A DNA stretch of 64,000 bases from Flavobacterium ajazii. Its GTDB lineage: Bacteria; Bacteroidota; Bacteroidia; Flavobacteriales; Flavobacteriaceae. Below, piece by piece: positions 34,896-45,167 of this stretch. A model generated the notes under the pieces. The model saw only the letters and a program-made list of their open reading frames with translations, was not told the DNA's origin and made no database searches. Location: contig NZ_JAAEHL010000004.1 of NCBI RefSeq assembly GCF_010614725.1, positions 1 to 64,000 on the forward strand, in the 5' to 3' direction. The translations under genes and the position numbers were made by a program. Each line of letters begins with the position of its first letter. The stretch's first letter is position 1.

Positions 34896-37112
34896 ATGAA
34901 GAAAAAAATACACCAATTACTTGTCTTCTCATTTTTAGTCCTTCTGTCAAGCTGCAGTAAGGATACTTATGATGATTACTATGAGCGACCAGACACCTTA
35001 GAACCACCTATTTATCAGCAACTTCAAGCCCGTGGTAATTTTAAAAATCTTCTGGTTTTAATTGAAAAAGCAGGATACAAAGATATTTTAGGTAAAGCTG
35101 GTTATTGGACTATGATGGCTCCTAATGATGAGGCTTTTACCAAATTTTTTCAGGAGCAGGGTATTACCGACGTCAATAAAGTTGATGCAGAAACTGCTTC
35201 GAAAATCGTTAAATATGCACTAATATATAATGCATTCCGTACTGAGCAGCTTTCTGACTACCAATCAGCAACAGGATGGGTACCAGATAATGCTTTTAGA
35301 AGAAGAACAGCTTTTTATGACGGTTTCCAAAACAAAACCTTAAACGGAAAATCAACAGTTGTTGTGGGCTCTAACAGAAATGGAGGTTATATTTCGGGAG
35401 ACAACAACAACAAATACATATCTTATTTTGAAAAAGAATATTTTACCGCAAAAGGACTGACTTCAAATGACTATAACTTTTTCTTTCCTAATTCTACTTA
35501 CACTGATTTTAATGTATTAGAAGGGAGTATTAAGGAAGGTGATATTATTGCTGAAAATGGTATCATCCACGAAGTTACCAAGGTATCTCTGCCTTTGGTA
35601 AATCTGGATCAGTATCTGGAAAGCAATAGCCAGTACAGTGAATTCAGAAAGTTGATTGAAGATAATCTTGTTACTTATTCTTTTAGCCAGGCTGCTACTA
35701 CTACTTATCGCAATTTTACCGGTAAAAGTGACGATGTCTATGTAAAGTTTTATGATGCTACGCTGCCTTATTCTCTTAATAATGAAAACTATTTAAAACA
35801 AGCTGACAATGACGGACAAAGTGATGCTTATACTTTATTTGCTCCTGATAATGCATCTTTAGAGAAGTTCAAGAACGAAGTATTACTTAAAAACTATCCA
35901 TCTATAGACAAACTTCCTAAATATATTTTCCAGGATTTCCTTAAGGCACACATGGTACAGGGTGCGGTATGGCCATCTAAATTAGGTGCTTTTAACAACG
36001 GCTTGGACGAAGATTTAAGATTTAATATAAATACTGATATAAAAGACGCTAAAGTATTAAGCAACGGATTCTTTTTCGGGACAAACAAAGTTCAGGCTTC
36101 TAATTTATTTTACAGTGTTTACACATCTGCTTATCTGGATCCAAAGTTTACTTTGGCTACAAGATTATTTAATGACGGTTCTTCATACAGAGAAATTATC
36201 AGCAATATCAATCAAAAATACACTTTATTCCTTCCTTCGGATACTGTATTACGCGGACTTGGATATGAGTACAATACTGCCAGATCAGAATGGAATTATA
36301 TATCTCCTGTAAATGGCGCAACTTTATCCGGCACTCCGGCAAGATTACGTTTATTACGTGTTTTATACAATTGTATCGTTCCTACTCCTGAAGGGCAACT
36401 CAATGACTTATCCGGTTCAGGAACTATACGTTCCGGAGACATGGATATTCCCGGCGAATATATCAAGTGGAGTAATAATAAAGTGTATGCTGCAGGAAAT
36501 GAGGTTTTGAACAACATGGTTAATATCCTTGGATATGAAGATCAGCAAAACGGACGTACTTACTATATTGATAAATTACTTGAATTTAGCGAAGAAGTAC
36601 CAGGAGTAGATCTTAAAAATCTGGCTGCTGTAGCTGGATCTGAATATTTCAATTTTTACAGTTATTTAAAAAACTCTAGTATTTATACTGCTGCAGGCGA
36701 CAAAATTGCAGGAGTAAATGTTGGAACTTCTTATACGTTTGTTATTCCAAACAACGCTGCTATAGTAAAAGCTGTTAAAGATGGAAAACTCCCAGGAAAT
36801 GTGACTACCGGTGTACCTAATTTTGTCCCATCCTTATTGGGAGAACAAGACATGGTAGCTGATTTTATCCGATACCATATTTTGGTAAACAAAACGGTTT
36901 CTGACGATGGACTTGAAGGAGGCCAAATCGAAACTTTAAGAAAAGATAGTAGCGATGAAAAAACTTATGTAGGGGTTATGAGTGATACAGGAGTATTAAC
37001 TTTTACGGATAACTCAAACAGATCTGCCAATTTCATTGCAAACAAAAGTAACAACTTAGCCGACAGAACCTTAATCCATTTAGTAGACAACTATCTTTTA
37101 TATACGGAATAA
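34896..37112 (+). CDS. Multi-domain FAS1 (fasciclin) lipoprotein
   Basis: The 738 residues have a lipoprotein signal (LVLLSSCSKD). About four FAS1 units follow, near 35-240, 245-420, 425-570 and 580-738. Typical landmarks are YWTMMAPNDEAFTKF with NGIIHEVTKVSLPL, YTLFAPDNASLEKF, YTLFLPSDTVL, and YTFVIPNNAAI with FIRYHILVNKTV. FAS1 proteins mediate adhesion and can bind polymers. The stop is followed 1 bp later by the first susC gene. It is the promoter-proximal gene of a seven-gene operon, so it is probably a surface-exposed binding component of this Sus-like system. Confidence 0.9.
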   Translation: MKKKIHQLLVFSFLVLLSSCSKDTYDDYYERPDTLEPPIYQQLQARGNFKNLLVLIEKAGYKDILGKAGYWTMMAPNDEAFTKFFQEQGITDVNKVDAETASKIVKYALIYNAFRTEQLSDYQSATGWVPDNAFRRRTAFYDGFQNKTLNGKSTVVVGSNRNGGYISGDNNNKYISYFEKEYFTAKGLTSNDYNFFFPNSTYTDFNVLEGSIKEGDIIAENGIIHEVTKVSLPLVNLDQYLESNSQYSEFRKLIEDNLVTYSFSQAATTTYRNFTGKSDDVYVKFYDATLPYSLNNENYLKQADNDGQSDAYTLFAPDNASLEKFKNEVLLKNYPSIDKLPKYIFQDFLKAHMVQGAVWPSKLGAFNNGLDEDLRFNINTDIKDAKVLSNGFFFGTNKVQASNLFYSVYTSAYLDPKFTLATRLFNDGSSYREIISNINQKYTLFLPSDTVLRGLGYEYNTARSEWNYISPVNGATLSGTPARLRLLRVLYNCIVPTPEGQLNDLSGSGTIRSGDMDIPGEYIKWSNNKVYAAGNEVLNNMVNILGYEDQQNGRTYYIDKLLEFSEEVPGVDLKNLAAVAGSEYFNFYSYLKNSSIYTAAGDKIAGVNVGTSYTFVIPNNAAIVKAVKDGKLPGNVTTGVPNFVPSLLGEQDMVADFIRYHILVNKTVSDDGLEGGQIETLRKDSSDEKTYVGVMSDTGVLTFTDNSNRSANFIANKSNNLADRTLIHLVDNYLLYTE

Positions 37113-37113
37113 A

Positions 37114-40100
37114 ATGAAACAAAATCTAACCAATTTAATTTACCGTTTTTCATTTGCCTTAATTATTCTGGCAGCCCTACCGTCTTTGGCTCAGGAATCT
37201 AAAAATACCTTAGTCCGTGGTCAGGTTGTCGATTCAGGCGATAATTTACCAATCCCTTCAGCTACCATTGTTGAACAGGATTCAGAAAATCGTACCGTTG
37301 GAGGTGTTTTATCAGACATCGACGGAAATTTTGCAATACATCTTAAAAACCCAAACAATAAATTATTAATATCAAACATAGGATATAAATCCAAAGTGGT
37401 TTCTGTTAATGGGAAAACCACTTTAAAAATTGCTTTAGTATCAACTATTACCTCTCTGGACAACGTTGTTGTAACAGGACAGAAAAAAGTGGAAACAGGT
37501 TTGTTAAACATTGCAGACAGAAACAAAACAACGAGTTCTGTAACCATAAAAGCTGCTGATATAGCCAACTCTCAGGCTGCTTCTATTGATGAACAATTAC
37601 AGGGACGTATTGCCGGTGTAGATATTATTTCTTCCAGTGGTGACCCTGGTGCCGGAATGCAGATCAAAATTAGAGGGGCCTCTTCTATCTCAGGCTCTTC
37701 AAGTCCATTGATTGTTGTTGACGGAATGCCTTACGAAACATCTGTTCCTGCAGATTTTAACTTTGGTACTGCAGATGACGATGGTTATGCAGCATTGTTA
37801 AATATTGCACCTTCAGACATTGATACCATTACAATCGACAAAGATGCCGCAGCAACTGCTTTATGGGGCTCCAGAGCAGCAGGGGGTGTTGTAATCATCA
37901 ATACAAAACGTGGAGGTATTAGTGCTCCTAAAATCAGTTACACATTTGTAGGCACACGTTCAAAAGTGCCGGATGCTATCCCAATGCTAAGTGGTGATCA
38001 ATACTCACAATTGATTCCGGAAGCTTTTATGAATAGAACCGGAGTACCTTTAAATACACTTAATGTAAAAGAATTTTTATACGATCCACAGGAAGTTTAC
38101 TACTACAAAAATTACAGTAACAACACAGACTGGACAAAAGCAATTTCTCAGGTTGGCTTTATACAGGATCATAACCTTTCCTTACAAGGAGGTGGACAAA
38201 GAGCAAGATATTTTGGTTCTGTTGGTTATTATGATTCAAAAGGAGTTACTATCGGAACTGGTTTTGAACGTATTACAACTCGTCTAAACTTAGATTATGT
38301 AGTTTCTGACCGTATTCGTTTTAAGACAGATATTGCTTATACTCACTCTGATACAGACCGTAATTATGTGAATAATTTTTCGGGTACTGATAAAGATTTG
38401 CTAAGAAGCGTTTCTTACGGAAAAATGCCAAACATGGGAATTTTTGAATATGACCAAAACGGAGTACTTACACCAAATTATTTCTCACCAGCTCAAAACA
38501 TTCAGGGTGGATACCCTAGTACTTATAACCCGGTTGCTATGGCAGAATTTGCTACTAACAATCAGGTAAGTGACAGAGTTGTACCTCATTTTAACATTAA
38601 TGTTGACATTATACCAAAAAGATTCATCTCAACATTTGATTTACAGTTTGATTTTAACAGTACAAAAGCCAAATCTTTTTTACCACAAAATGCTACAGGA
38701 CGTCCAATTACAGAAACTGTAGTGAACCGCGCTTCTGACGTAGATGTCGATATGGCAAATATTACGACTAAAACTAATTTTGTATATACACCAGATCTTG
38801 GCGAAAAACAAAATTTATCCGTACTTTTATCTTTGCAATCGAATGATTCCCGTTATGAGTCACATCAAGTAATCACCTCGAACACAGCATCTTCTTTACT
38901 TACAGATCCATCGAATCCGTCAAGAACACAAAATTCAGAACTGAATTTATATACCAGTAACAGCCAAACCAGAACTGTAGGTAGTTTATTGAACGCACAA
39001 TACGGATTATTAGACCGTTATATTGTAAACGTTGGCTTAAGAGCGGACGGTAATTCAAGATTTGGTCAGGAGAACAGATATGGTTTATTCCCTTCTGCAT
39101 CTGCCCGCTGGAGAATTTCAGGAGAACCTTTTATGAAAAATATAAGCTGGCTTGATGACCTGAGTTTAAGACTTAGTTATGGACAATCAGGAAAAGCTCC
39201 TAAATATGATTACCGTTATTTCAATGTATATGGAAATTACAGTACTGAATATTTAGGTCTTAACGGAGTGTATCCTCAAAATATTCAATTGAGTAATTTC
39301 CGCTGGGAAACCTTAATTGGAAAAAATATAGGATTCAACCTTCAGATGTTTAATAAACGTGTTCAGTTGGATGTAGAGTTTTACAGAAATACTACAAAAG
39401 ATATGATTTTCCAGGATCTTGATATTACTACTGTTTCAGGATACAGCAAAATGGATCAGAATGTTGGAACCATGGATAATCAGGGATGGGAATTAGGTCT
39501 TTTTACAACACCTATTAAAACTAAAAAATGGAAAGTTGAATTTAACTTTAACATTGCCAGCAACGAAAACATGATTCGTGAAATTTCTCCATATTTCCCT
39601 AATGAAAGCGGAAATACAGACCGAAACGGAGAATACAAACGTTTTCTTCAAAAAAACAGCCCTTTTGGATCTTTCTACGGATATCGTTACAAAGGAGTGT
39701 ATGTTGACAAAGAAGCAACTCTTGCCAGAGATGCAAACGGAAATGTAATTACAGGTCCTAATGGACAAACAGTATACATGAGATTTAACTATCCAAATAC
39801 TGATTATACATTCCAACCGGGTGATGCTATTTATGAAGATGTTAATAAAGATGGAAATATTGACAGCCGTGATGTAGTTTATTTAGGAAATAGTAATCCA
39901 AAACTTACTGGAGGATTTGGACCTAATATCATCTTTAATAACCAGTTCAAGTTATTATTGTTCTTTAACTTCCGTATGGATTATGATATTATTAACGGAA
40001 CAGATATGACTACGACAAATATGTATGGATGGGGTAATCAAAGTACTGCAACTTTATCAAGATGGCGTAATCCGGGAGATGTAACCAACATGCCAAGAGC

Positions 40101-40398
40101 GATTTATGGTGCAGGATATAACTGGCTGGGATCTGACCGCTATGTAGAAGATGCTTCTTTCGTACGCCTTCGTTCAGTGACGTTTAGTTATTCTTTAGGA
40201 CAAAAATTATTAAAACGCTTAAAAATGGATGAAATAAGAACTTATATCACTGCCGATAACTTATATACCTGGACAAACTACAGGGGTCAGGATCCTGAGG
40301 TAAGTATGAAAGCAGGAGATCCATTCGGGATTGCAATTGACAACTCAAGAACCCCTCCTACAAGCCGTGTCTCAATAGGTATCACAACACGTTTCTAA
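37114..40398 (+). CDS. SusC/RagA-family TonB-dependent outer-membrane transporter (first)
   Basis: The 1094 residues have a signal peptide ending SLAQ. A carboxypeptidase-regulatory-like domain (VRGQVVDSGDNLPIPSATIV, about 30-115) is followed by the plug with the SusC signature (QLQGRIAGVDIISSSGDPGAG, IKIRGASSISGSSSPLIVVDG, GSRAAGGVVIINTKRG). The remainder is a 22-strand-type barrel ending VSIGITTRF with the terminal aromatic residue. It imports a ligand with its SusD partner, using TonB energy. It is coupled to the FAS1 gene before it (1 bp) and to susD after it (15 bp). Confidence 0.97.
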   Translation: MKQNLTNLIYRFSFALIILAALPSLAQESKNTLVRGQVVDSGDNLPIPSATIVEQDSENRTVGGVLSDIDGNFAIHLKNPNNKLLISNIGYKSKVVSVNGKTTLKIALVSTITSLDNVVVTGQKKVETGLLNIADRNKTTSSVTIKAADIANSQAASIDEQLQGRIAGVDIISSSGDPGAGMQIKIRGASSISGSSSPLIVVDGMPYETSVPADFNFGTADDDGYAALLNIAPSDIDTITIDKDAAATALWGSRAAGGVVIINTKRGGISAPKISYTFVGTRSKVPDAIPMLSGDQYSQLIPEAFMNRTGVPLNTLNVKEFLYDPQEVYYYKNYSNNTDWTKAISQVGFIQDHNLSLQGGGQRARYFGSVGYYDSKGVTIGTGFERITTRLNLDYVVSDRIRFKTDIAYTHSDTDRNYVNNFSGTDKDLLRSVSYGKMPNMGIFEYDQNGVLTPNYFSPAQNIQGGYPSTYNPVAMAEFATNNQVSDRVVPHFNINVDIIPKRFISTFDLQFDFNSTKAKSFLPQNATGRPITETVVNRASDVDVDMANITTKTNFVYTPDLGEKQNLSVLLSLQSNDSRYESHQVITSNTASSLLTDPSNPSRTQNSELNLYTSNSQTRTVGSLLNAQYGLLDRYIVNVGLRADGNSRFGQENRYGLFPSASARWRISGEPFMKNISWLDDLSLRLSYGQSGKAPKYDYRYFNVYGNYSTEYLGLNGVYPQNIQLSNFRWETLIGKNIGFNLQMFNKRVQLDVEFYRNTTKDMIFQDLDITTVSGYSKMDQNVGTMDNQGWELGLFTTPIKTKKWKVEFNFNIASNENMIREISPYFPNESGNTDRNGEYKRFLQKNSPFGSFYGYRYKGVYVDKEATLARDANGNVITGPNGQTVYMRFNYPNTDYTFQPGDAIYEDVNKDGNIDSRDVVYLGNSNPKLTGGFGPNIIFNNQFKLLLFFNFRMDYDIINGTDMTTTNMYGWGNQSTATLSRWRNPGDVTNMPRAIYGAGYNWLGSDRYVEDASFVRLRSVTFSYSLGQKLLKRLKMDEIRTYITADNLYTWTNYRGQDPEVSMKAGDPFGIAIDNSRTPPTSRVSIGITTRF

Positions 40399-40413
40399 AT
40401 AAAAACACTGATT

Positions 40414-41928
40414 ATGCAAACTAAAATAAAAACTATACTGGCAATCCTTCTAATTTTTATTACAGCAACATCCTGTGATGATTATTTAGATTTACGACCT
40501 GAAGACGGAATCGTACGTGAGGAATTCTGGAAAACTAAAGAAGATATCCAGGCAGCCGTTATCGGTATCTATTCTTCACTTTTAAAAAGACCACCTGCAG
40601 CACAAATTCCAACAGGCGGTACTGATTACAACATCAGTGAATATCTGTTTATGTTTGGGGAAATCAGAGGAGATATGATTGCTCCTGGGGGTAATATTAC
40701 TGCAGATCAAAGAGATATTACGACATCAAACATCCTGTCATCAAATGATTTAACAAGCTGGGCGGCATTTTATCGTGTTATCAATTATTGTAACACGGTT
40801 ATTGAACTTGCTCCTGCAGTAATAAATAATGACCCTACTCTAACGCAGCAGCAACTGAACAATTTTCTTTCTGAAGCTTTGGCTATCAGAGCTTATATGT
40901 ACTTTACACTGGCGCGTACTTTTAAAGATGTTCCTATTAAACTAACAGCAACTCTTTCCGATAAAGATAATTTTCAAATCGCCAAAAGCTCACAAAATGA
41001 TGTTTTTGCACAAGTTATCAAAGATTTGACATTAGCAGAAGAATATGCTGTAACGGATTATGGAAATGTCGCTTCCAACAAAGGAAGAATCACCGTGTAT
41101 ACTATTAATGCAATGCAGGCGGATGTTTATCTTTGGATGGATAAATATACCGAAGCTCTTACTGCTGCCAATAAAGTAATTGATTCAGGCAAATTTGAAT
41201 TAATTGAAGGTAACAGCAGTTGGTTTAACAGAGTGTTTGCCTTAGGAAATACAACAGAAAGTATTTTTGAATTTCAATATACCACGCAAAACTTAAATCC
41301 GTTTTATGACATGTTCTTTCAAAGACCGGAATTTATTGCTGCTCCTCATGTACTGGAAGACGTTTTCGGGGTTGATTTTAGCAATGCAAACAACAGAGAT
41401 GTACGTGGTGAAAGATGTGCCTTGATTCCGGGAACCAATGAAATTTATAAATTTATAGGGCGTAATACCGAAGAGCGCAAAGCTTTGCAGGAATCAGATA
41501 CACACTGGTTTGTTTACCGATATGCTGATGTGCTTCTATTAAAAGCAGAAGCCTTGGCAGAATTAGGAAAAGGAGACGAAGCCCTTCCTATCATAGACGA
41601 AATACGTACTAAACGTAAAGCTATCAGCTTAACAGCTCAAAATGTAAATACTTCCAACAAATCTGAGGTAATTGATTACATTTTAGCAGAACGTGCACGT
41701 GAATTTGCTTTTGAAGGAAAACGCTGGTTTGATGTTTTACGAAATGCAAGAAGAAACAATTACGAACGCTTGGATTTGTTAATCAGCATGGCATTAATAA
41801 GTGCTCCGGCAGATCAGCAGCAATCTATTATCGCGAAGCTTGAGGATCCAAATAGTCATTATTTTCCAATTAATGAATACGATTTATATACTAATAAAGC
41901 ACTTGTTCAAAATCCATTTTATAAATAA
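40414..41928 (+). CDS. SusD/RagB-family surface lipoprotein (first)
   Basis: The 504 residues have a lipoprotein signal (FITATSC) followed by DDYLDLRPEDGIVREEFW, the usual SusD start. TPR-like helices follow (WAAFYRVINYCNTVIELA, EALAIRAYMYFTLARTFKDVP). The SusD C-terminal part reads YRYADVLLLKAEALAELG and ERAREFAFEGKRWFDVLR. SusD lids the SusC barrel and binds the ligand. Length is normal for the family. The gene is followed 7 bp later by a second FAS1 gene. Confidence 0.96.
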   Translation: MQTKIKTILAILLIFITATSCDDYLDLRPEDGIVREEFWKTKEDIQAAVIGIYSSLLKRPPAAQIPTGGTDYNISEYLFMFGEIRGDMIAPGGNITADQRDITTSNILSSNDLTSWAAFYRVINYCNTVIELAPAVINNDPTLTQQQLNNFLSEALAIRAYMYFTLARTFKDVPIKLTATLSDKDNFQIAKSSQNDVFAQVIKDLTLAEEYAVTDYGNVASNKGRITVYTINAMQADVYLWMDKYTEALTAANKVIDSGKFELIEGNSSWFNRVFALGNTTESIFEFQYTTQNLNPFYDMFFQRPEFIAAPHVLEDVFGVDFSNANNRDVRGERCALIPGTNEIYKFIGRNTEERKALQESDTHWFVYRYADVLLLKAEALAELGKGDEALPIIDEIRTKRKAISLTAQNVNTSNKSEVIDYILAERAREFAFEGKRWFDVLRNARRNNYERLDLLISMALISAPADQQQSIIAKLEDPNSHYFPINEYDLYTNKALVQNPFYK

Positions 41929-41935
41929 TTAAGTC

Positions 41936-43639
41936 ATGAAAAGATACACTGCATTCCTAAAATTGATGAGACTTACTTTAGTGGTTTTTTTAACCCTGGC
42001 ATTTCTTAACTGTACTTCTGAAAAAATCAATGAACGTACTGATGAAACAGTAAACATTACTGATTTTTTAAGACAAAATGACGAATATTCTATGTTTCTG
42101 GAAATATTAGAAATAACGAACTATTCTTCTTTTATGAATACTTATGGTACTTATACCCTTTTCCTGCCAAGTAATAATGCTGTAAAAAATTATTTAGCAG
42201 ATGTTGGAGCTGCTTCTGTAAAAGATGTGCCTCTGCAGGATTTAAAAGAATTAGTAAAACTTCATATCCTTGATCAGGAAGTGGCTACTACTTCGTTTAC
42301 CGATGGAAAAATTGCTACACCAAGCCAACAAGGGCAGTTTATCATTACCGGTGCAGCAAATGTTGACGGTGCTTCTAGTATTACCATTAACAAAACAGCA
42401 AAAATTACTTCTTCAAACATAAAAGTAGGAAACGGAGTAATACATATAATTGATAAAGTATTGCGTGTTGCTAATAAAACTTTGGCACAAACCATTGAAG
42501 CAGACCAATCACTTTCATTATTTACAGAAGCTTTGAAAGCTACCGGATGGTTTGAAAAACTAAATGAACCGTTAACTTCTACAACAGTCGAAGGAAAAAC
42601 AACACTTTCAGGACATTTAACCGTACTGACTGAAACAAATGAGGTTTTTAAAGCTGCAGGAATTAACAGTCTAGCCGATTTAAAAGCAAAATACAGTCAC
42701 CTAAATGATCCTCTAAATCCGGAAGACAGTTTAAATCTTTTTGTGAGCTACCGAATTTTACCAAAACTTCAATATTTAGCCGATTTAGCAGTTACTCCTT
42801 CATTGGAAACAAAAGCTCCCCTTGAAGTAATTAGTGTAAAACTTGCTACAGGTAACATTTTATTAAATGAAGAAACTTTTAATGGTGTTCTGGAAAAAGG
42901 AATTCCTGTAAACCGTCCAGGCAGTGACATCACTGCTTCTAACGGAGTAGTTCATAGTGTTGACCAAAATTTCTTTATTAAAAAGAGAAACCCTGCACCT
43001 GTTTATTTCGATTTGGGAGATCAGCCAGAATTCAGACAATTAAGTGCCATTTTTAGAAAACCAGGTAATTATGTTGCGCTTGCTAAATCTCTTTTTAGCG
43101 AAGTGACCTGGGATGGTACTGATGCACTAACCTATGTTTGTGCTGCGAAAGGAAGTTCCAGTTATCAGGATCGTGCGTGGAATGGAGATGTGATTGAGAT
43201 TTTCCGTTTTAGAAATGGGAATACCCAAAATATTGCTTTCAAAACACCGGTAATTATAAAAGGAAAATATAAAGTTTGGGTTTCTTACAGATGGAAAAGT
43301 GCTAAAAACCCTATTGTAAGAGCTTATTTTGATGGTGTTGCCCTGCCAAGACTTATCAACTTTCAGGAACAGGGTGTTAATAATATAGATGAAAGGGTAT
43401 TAGAATCACAAGGTTATAAAAGCCATATTGACCCTTTTACCAACAGATTCAACAGCAGGCTTTGCGGTGTTATCGATGTACAAACTACCGGTAGACATAC
43501 TATAACCTTTGAATCATTATCTAACCCTGGAGATACTGCCTGGATGGATGTGGTAGAATTCCGACCAATCAATATGGACCAACTATATCCAAAATTAAAA
43601 TCCGGAGGAGAAGGTTTTGGACAGCTGGCTCCAAATTAA
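41936..43639 (+). CDS. FAS1 lipoprotein with C-terminal beta-sandwich binding domain
   Basis: The 567 residues have a lipoprotein-type signal (VVFLTLAFLNC). There are two FAS1 units, at about 42-180 (TYTLFLPSNNAVKNYL, NGVIHIIDKVLRV) and 185-345 (HLTVLTETNEVFKAAG, NGVVHSVDQNFFIK). A C-terminal domain (about 355-555) contains KYKVWVSYRWKSAKNP, VRAYFDGVALPRL and HTITFESLSNPGDTAWMDVV, which looks like a carbohydrate-binding-type jelly roll. It probably presents a binding surface next to the SusCD pore. The second FAS1 unit lacks some of the usual motif strength. Confidence 0.88.
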   Translation: MKRYTAFLKLMRLTLVVFLTLAFLNCTSEKINERTDETVNITDFLRQNDEYSMFLEILEITNYSSFMNTYGTYTLFLPSNNAVKNYLADVGAASVKDVPLQDLKELVKLHILDQEVATTSFTDGKIATPSQQGQFIITGAANVDGASSITINKTAKITSSNIKVGNGVIHIIDKVLRVANKTLAQTIEADQSLSLFTEALKATGWFEKLNEPLTSTTVEGKTTLSGHLTVLTETNEVFKAAGINSLADLKAKYSHLNDPLNPEDSLNLFVSYRILPKLQYLADLAVTPSLETKAPLEVISVKLATGNILLNEETFNGVLEKGIPVNRPGSDITASNGVVHSVDQNFFIKKRNPAPVYFDLGDQPEFRQLSAIFRKPGNYVALAKSLFSEVTWDGTDALTYVCAAKGSSSYQDRAWNGDVIEIFRFRNGNTQNIAFKTPVIIKGKYKVWVSYRWKSAKNPIVRAYFDGVALPRLINFQEQGVNNIDERVLESQGYKSHIDPFTNRFNSRLCGVIDVQTTGRHTITFESLSNPGDTAWMDVVEFRPINMDQLYPKLKSGGEGFGQLAPN

Positions 43640-43679
43640 AAACCAAAAAGCACACTAATCAAAACTTAATTACCTAAAA

Positions 43680-45149
43680 ATGATCTCATTAAAACTAATT
43701 AATAAAAAACTTTTTGCCGGTATTCTGACATTAGCGTTAGTTTCGTGCTCCGATCCTTGGTCTGACCGCGAAAATAATGGAGATGACAACTTAAATATCA
43801 CTCTTACCGAAGCTATTGCAAATACTCCCGAAACATCAAAGTTTGCAGAGTTATTAGCACAATCAGGTTATGACGAAATTTTGGCTGGTTCGAAAACCTA
43901 TACCGTTTTTGTTCCTACAAATGATGCCATGGCACAGGTTGACGCTTCACTTTTAAATACTCCTGAAAAGGTTACTGCATTTGTACAAAATCATATTACA
44001 CTAACAGCATATTCTTCTGTAAGAGATAATGCCTCGGAGAAAATTAAAATGCTTGGCCCTAAATACTTATTATTTAAAGGAACTGCAACAATAGGCGACG
44101 CCACTATTCTTACTTCCGATAAATATGCTAAAAACGGAGTCTTTCATATTATCAACAAATCACTTGCGCCAAAAAAGAACATTTGGGAATACATCAATTC
44201 TCAGACAGCTTCCTCAGCAATGAGTAATTATTTGGTTAGCCTAAATGAATTAAACATTTATGATTCTGATATTACTGCCAAAGAAAATGCTATTCCGGGG
44301 GCACTTGCAGATTCTCTAAGCAATTCTTTTTTAAAGAATGTATACAATGTAAACAATGAAAAGAATACTTACACATTATTTTTAATGGAAGATGACGGTT
44401 ATAGTACTGAAGTAGACAAACTTAAACCTTATTTAAACAAGTCTACCGCAGATTTAACTGCTACTTATTCAAGGTATTTTACTGTTAGGGACATGGTTTT
44501 TCCTAAAGCTTATATGCCAAACGAATTACCAAACGAATTAACTACCCGTTTTGGAGTGAAAGTAACAATAGATAAAACACAGATTATTGGTGATCCTATC
44601 GTATTAAGTAATGGGGTTGTATATCGCATGAAAAAAGTGGATGTTCCTCTTAAAGATCGTCTGGTAACTACTAAAATAGAAGGCGAAAATAATGTTTCTT
44701 TCTCTCCGTCCAACTTACGTAGTAAGATTTTCTACCGTGAACAAAAAGATCTTAACGACATTTTTTTCAAAGATGTTATGGTATACAATTCGGGAGTATC
44801 ATTATTTCAGCTGAATTACAGGGCAACCGATTTATTTAGCATTACTTACAAAGTGTATTGGAGAGCCGTTAACATCAATAATTACAGTTCAAATGCTACT
44901 GTTTTTCAACAAAGATTAGCTGTGGGAAGAGTTTTTAGAGATGGCATTGAATATCCAAATGAAGTAATCAAAGATTTTGGTTTAAAAAACGTTGAAATCG
45001 GAGTTTATGATGATGTATATTTAGGCGAGTTTACCTTAACAAATGCTCAGGATATTGACAGAATTACTCTTTATGGAGCCAACACAACTACAGTAGGTAA
45101 TAATACCATGATTCTTGATTATTTAAAATTTGTTCCTGACGTTAAATAA
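43680..45149 (+). CDS. FAS1 lipoprotein (third in operon)
   Basis: The 489 residues have a lipoprotein signal (LTLALVSCSDPW). The first FAS1 unit (about 35-165) shows TYTVFVPTNDAMAQVD and NGVFHIINKSL. The second (about 170-320) shows TYTLFLMEDDGYS and NGVVYRMKKVDVPL. The C-terminal region (about 325-489) is a beta-rich domain with FQLNYRATDLFSITYKVYW and ending YLKFVPDVK, similar in layout to the preceding FAS1 protein. The gene lies 40 bp after that one and 18 bp before the second susC, so it belongs to the same operon. Confidence 0.87.
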   Translation: MISLKLINKKLFAGILTLALVSCSDPWSDRENNGDDNLNITLTEAIANTPETSKFAELLAQSGYDEILAGSKTYTVFVPTNDAMAQVDASLLNTPEKVTAFVQNHITLTAYSSVRDNASEKIKMLGPKYLLFKGTATIGDATILTSDKYAKNGVFHIINKSLAPKKNIWEYINSQTASSAMSNYLVSLNELNIYDSDITAKENAIPGALADSLSNSFLKNVYNVNNEKNTYTLFLMEDDGYSTEVDKLKPYLNKSTADLTATYSRYFTVRDMVFPKAYMPNELPNELTTRFGVKVTIDKTQIIGDPIVLSNGVVYRMKKVDVPLKDRLVTTKIEGENNVSFSPSNLRSKIFYREQKDLNDIFFKDVMVYNSGVSLFQLNYRATDLFSITYKVYWRAVNINNYSSNATVFQQRLAVGRVFRDGIEYPNEVIKDFGLKNVEIGVYDDVYLGEFTLTNAQDIDRITLYGANTTTVGNNTMILDYLKFVPDVK

Positions 45150-45167
45150 TATTTTATAAAAATAGAT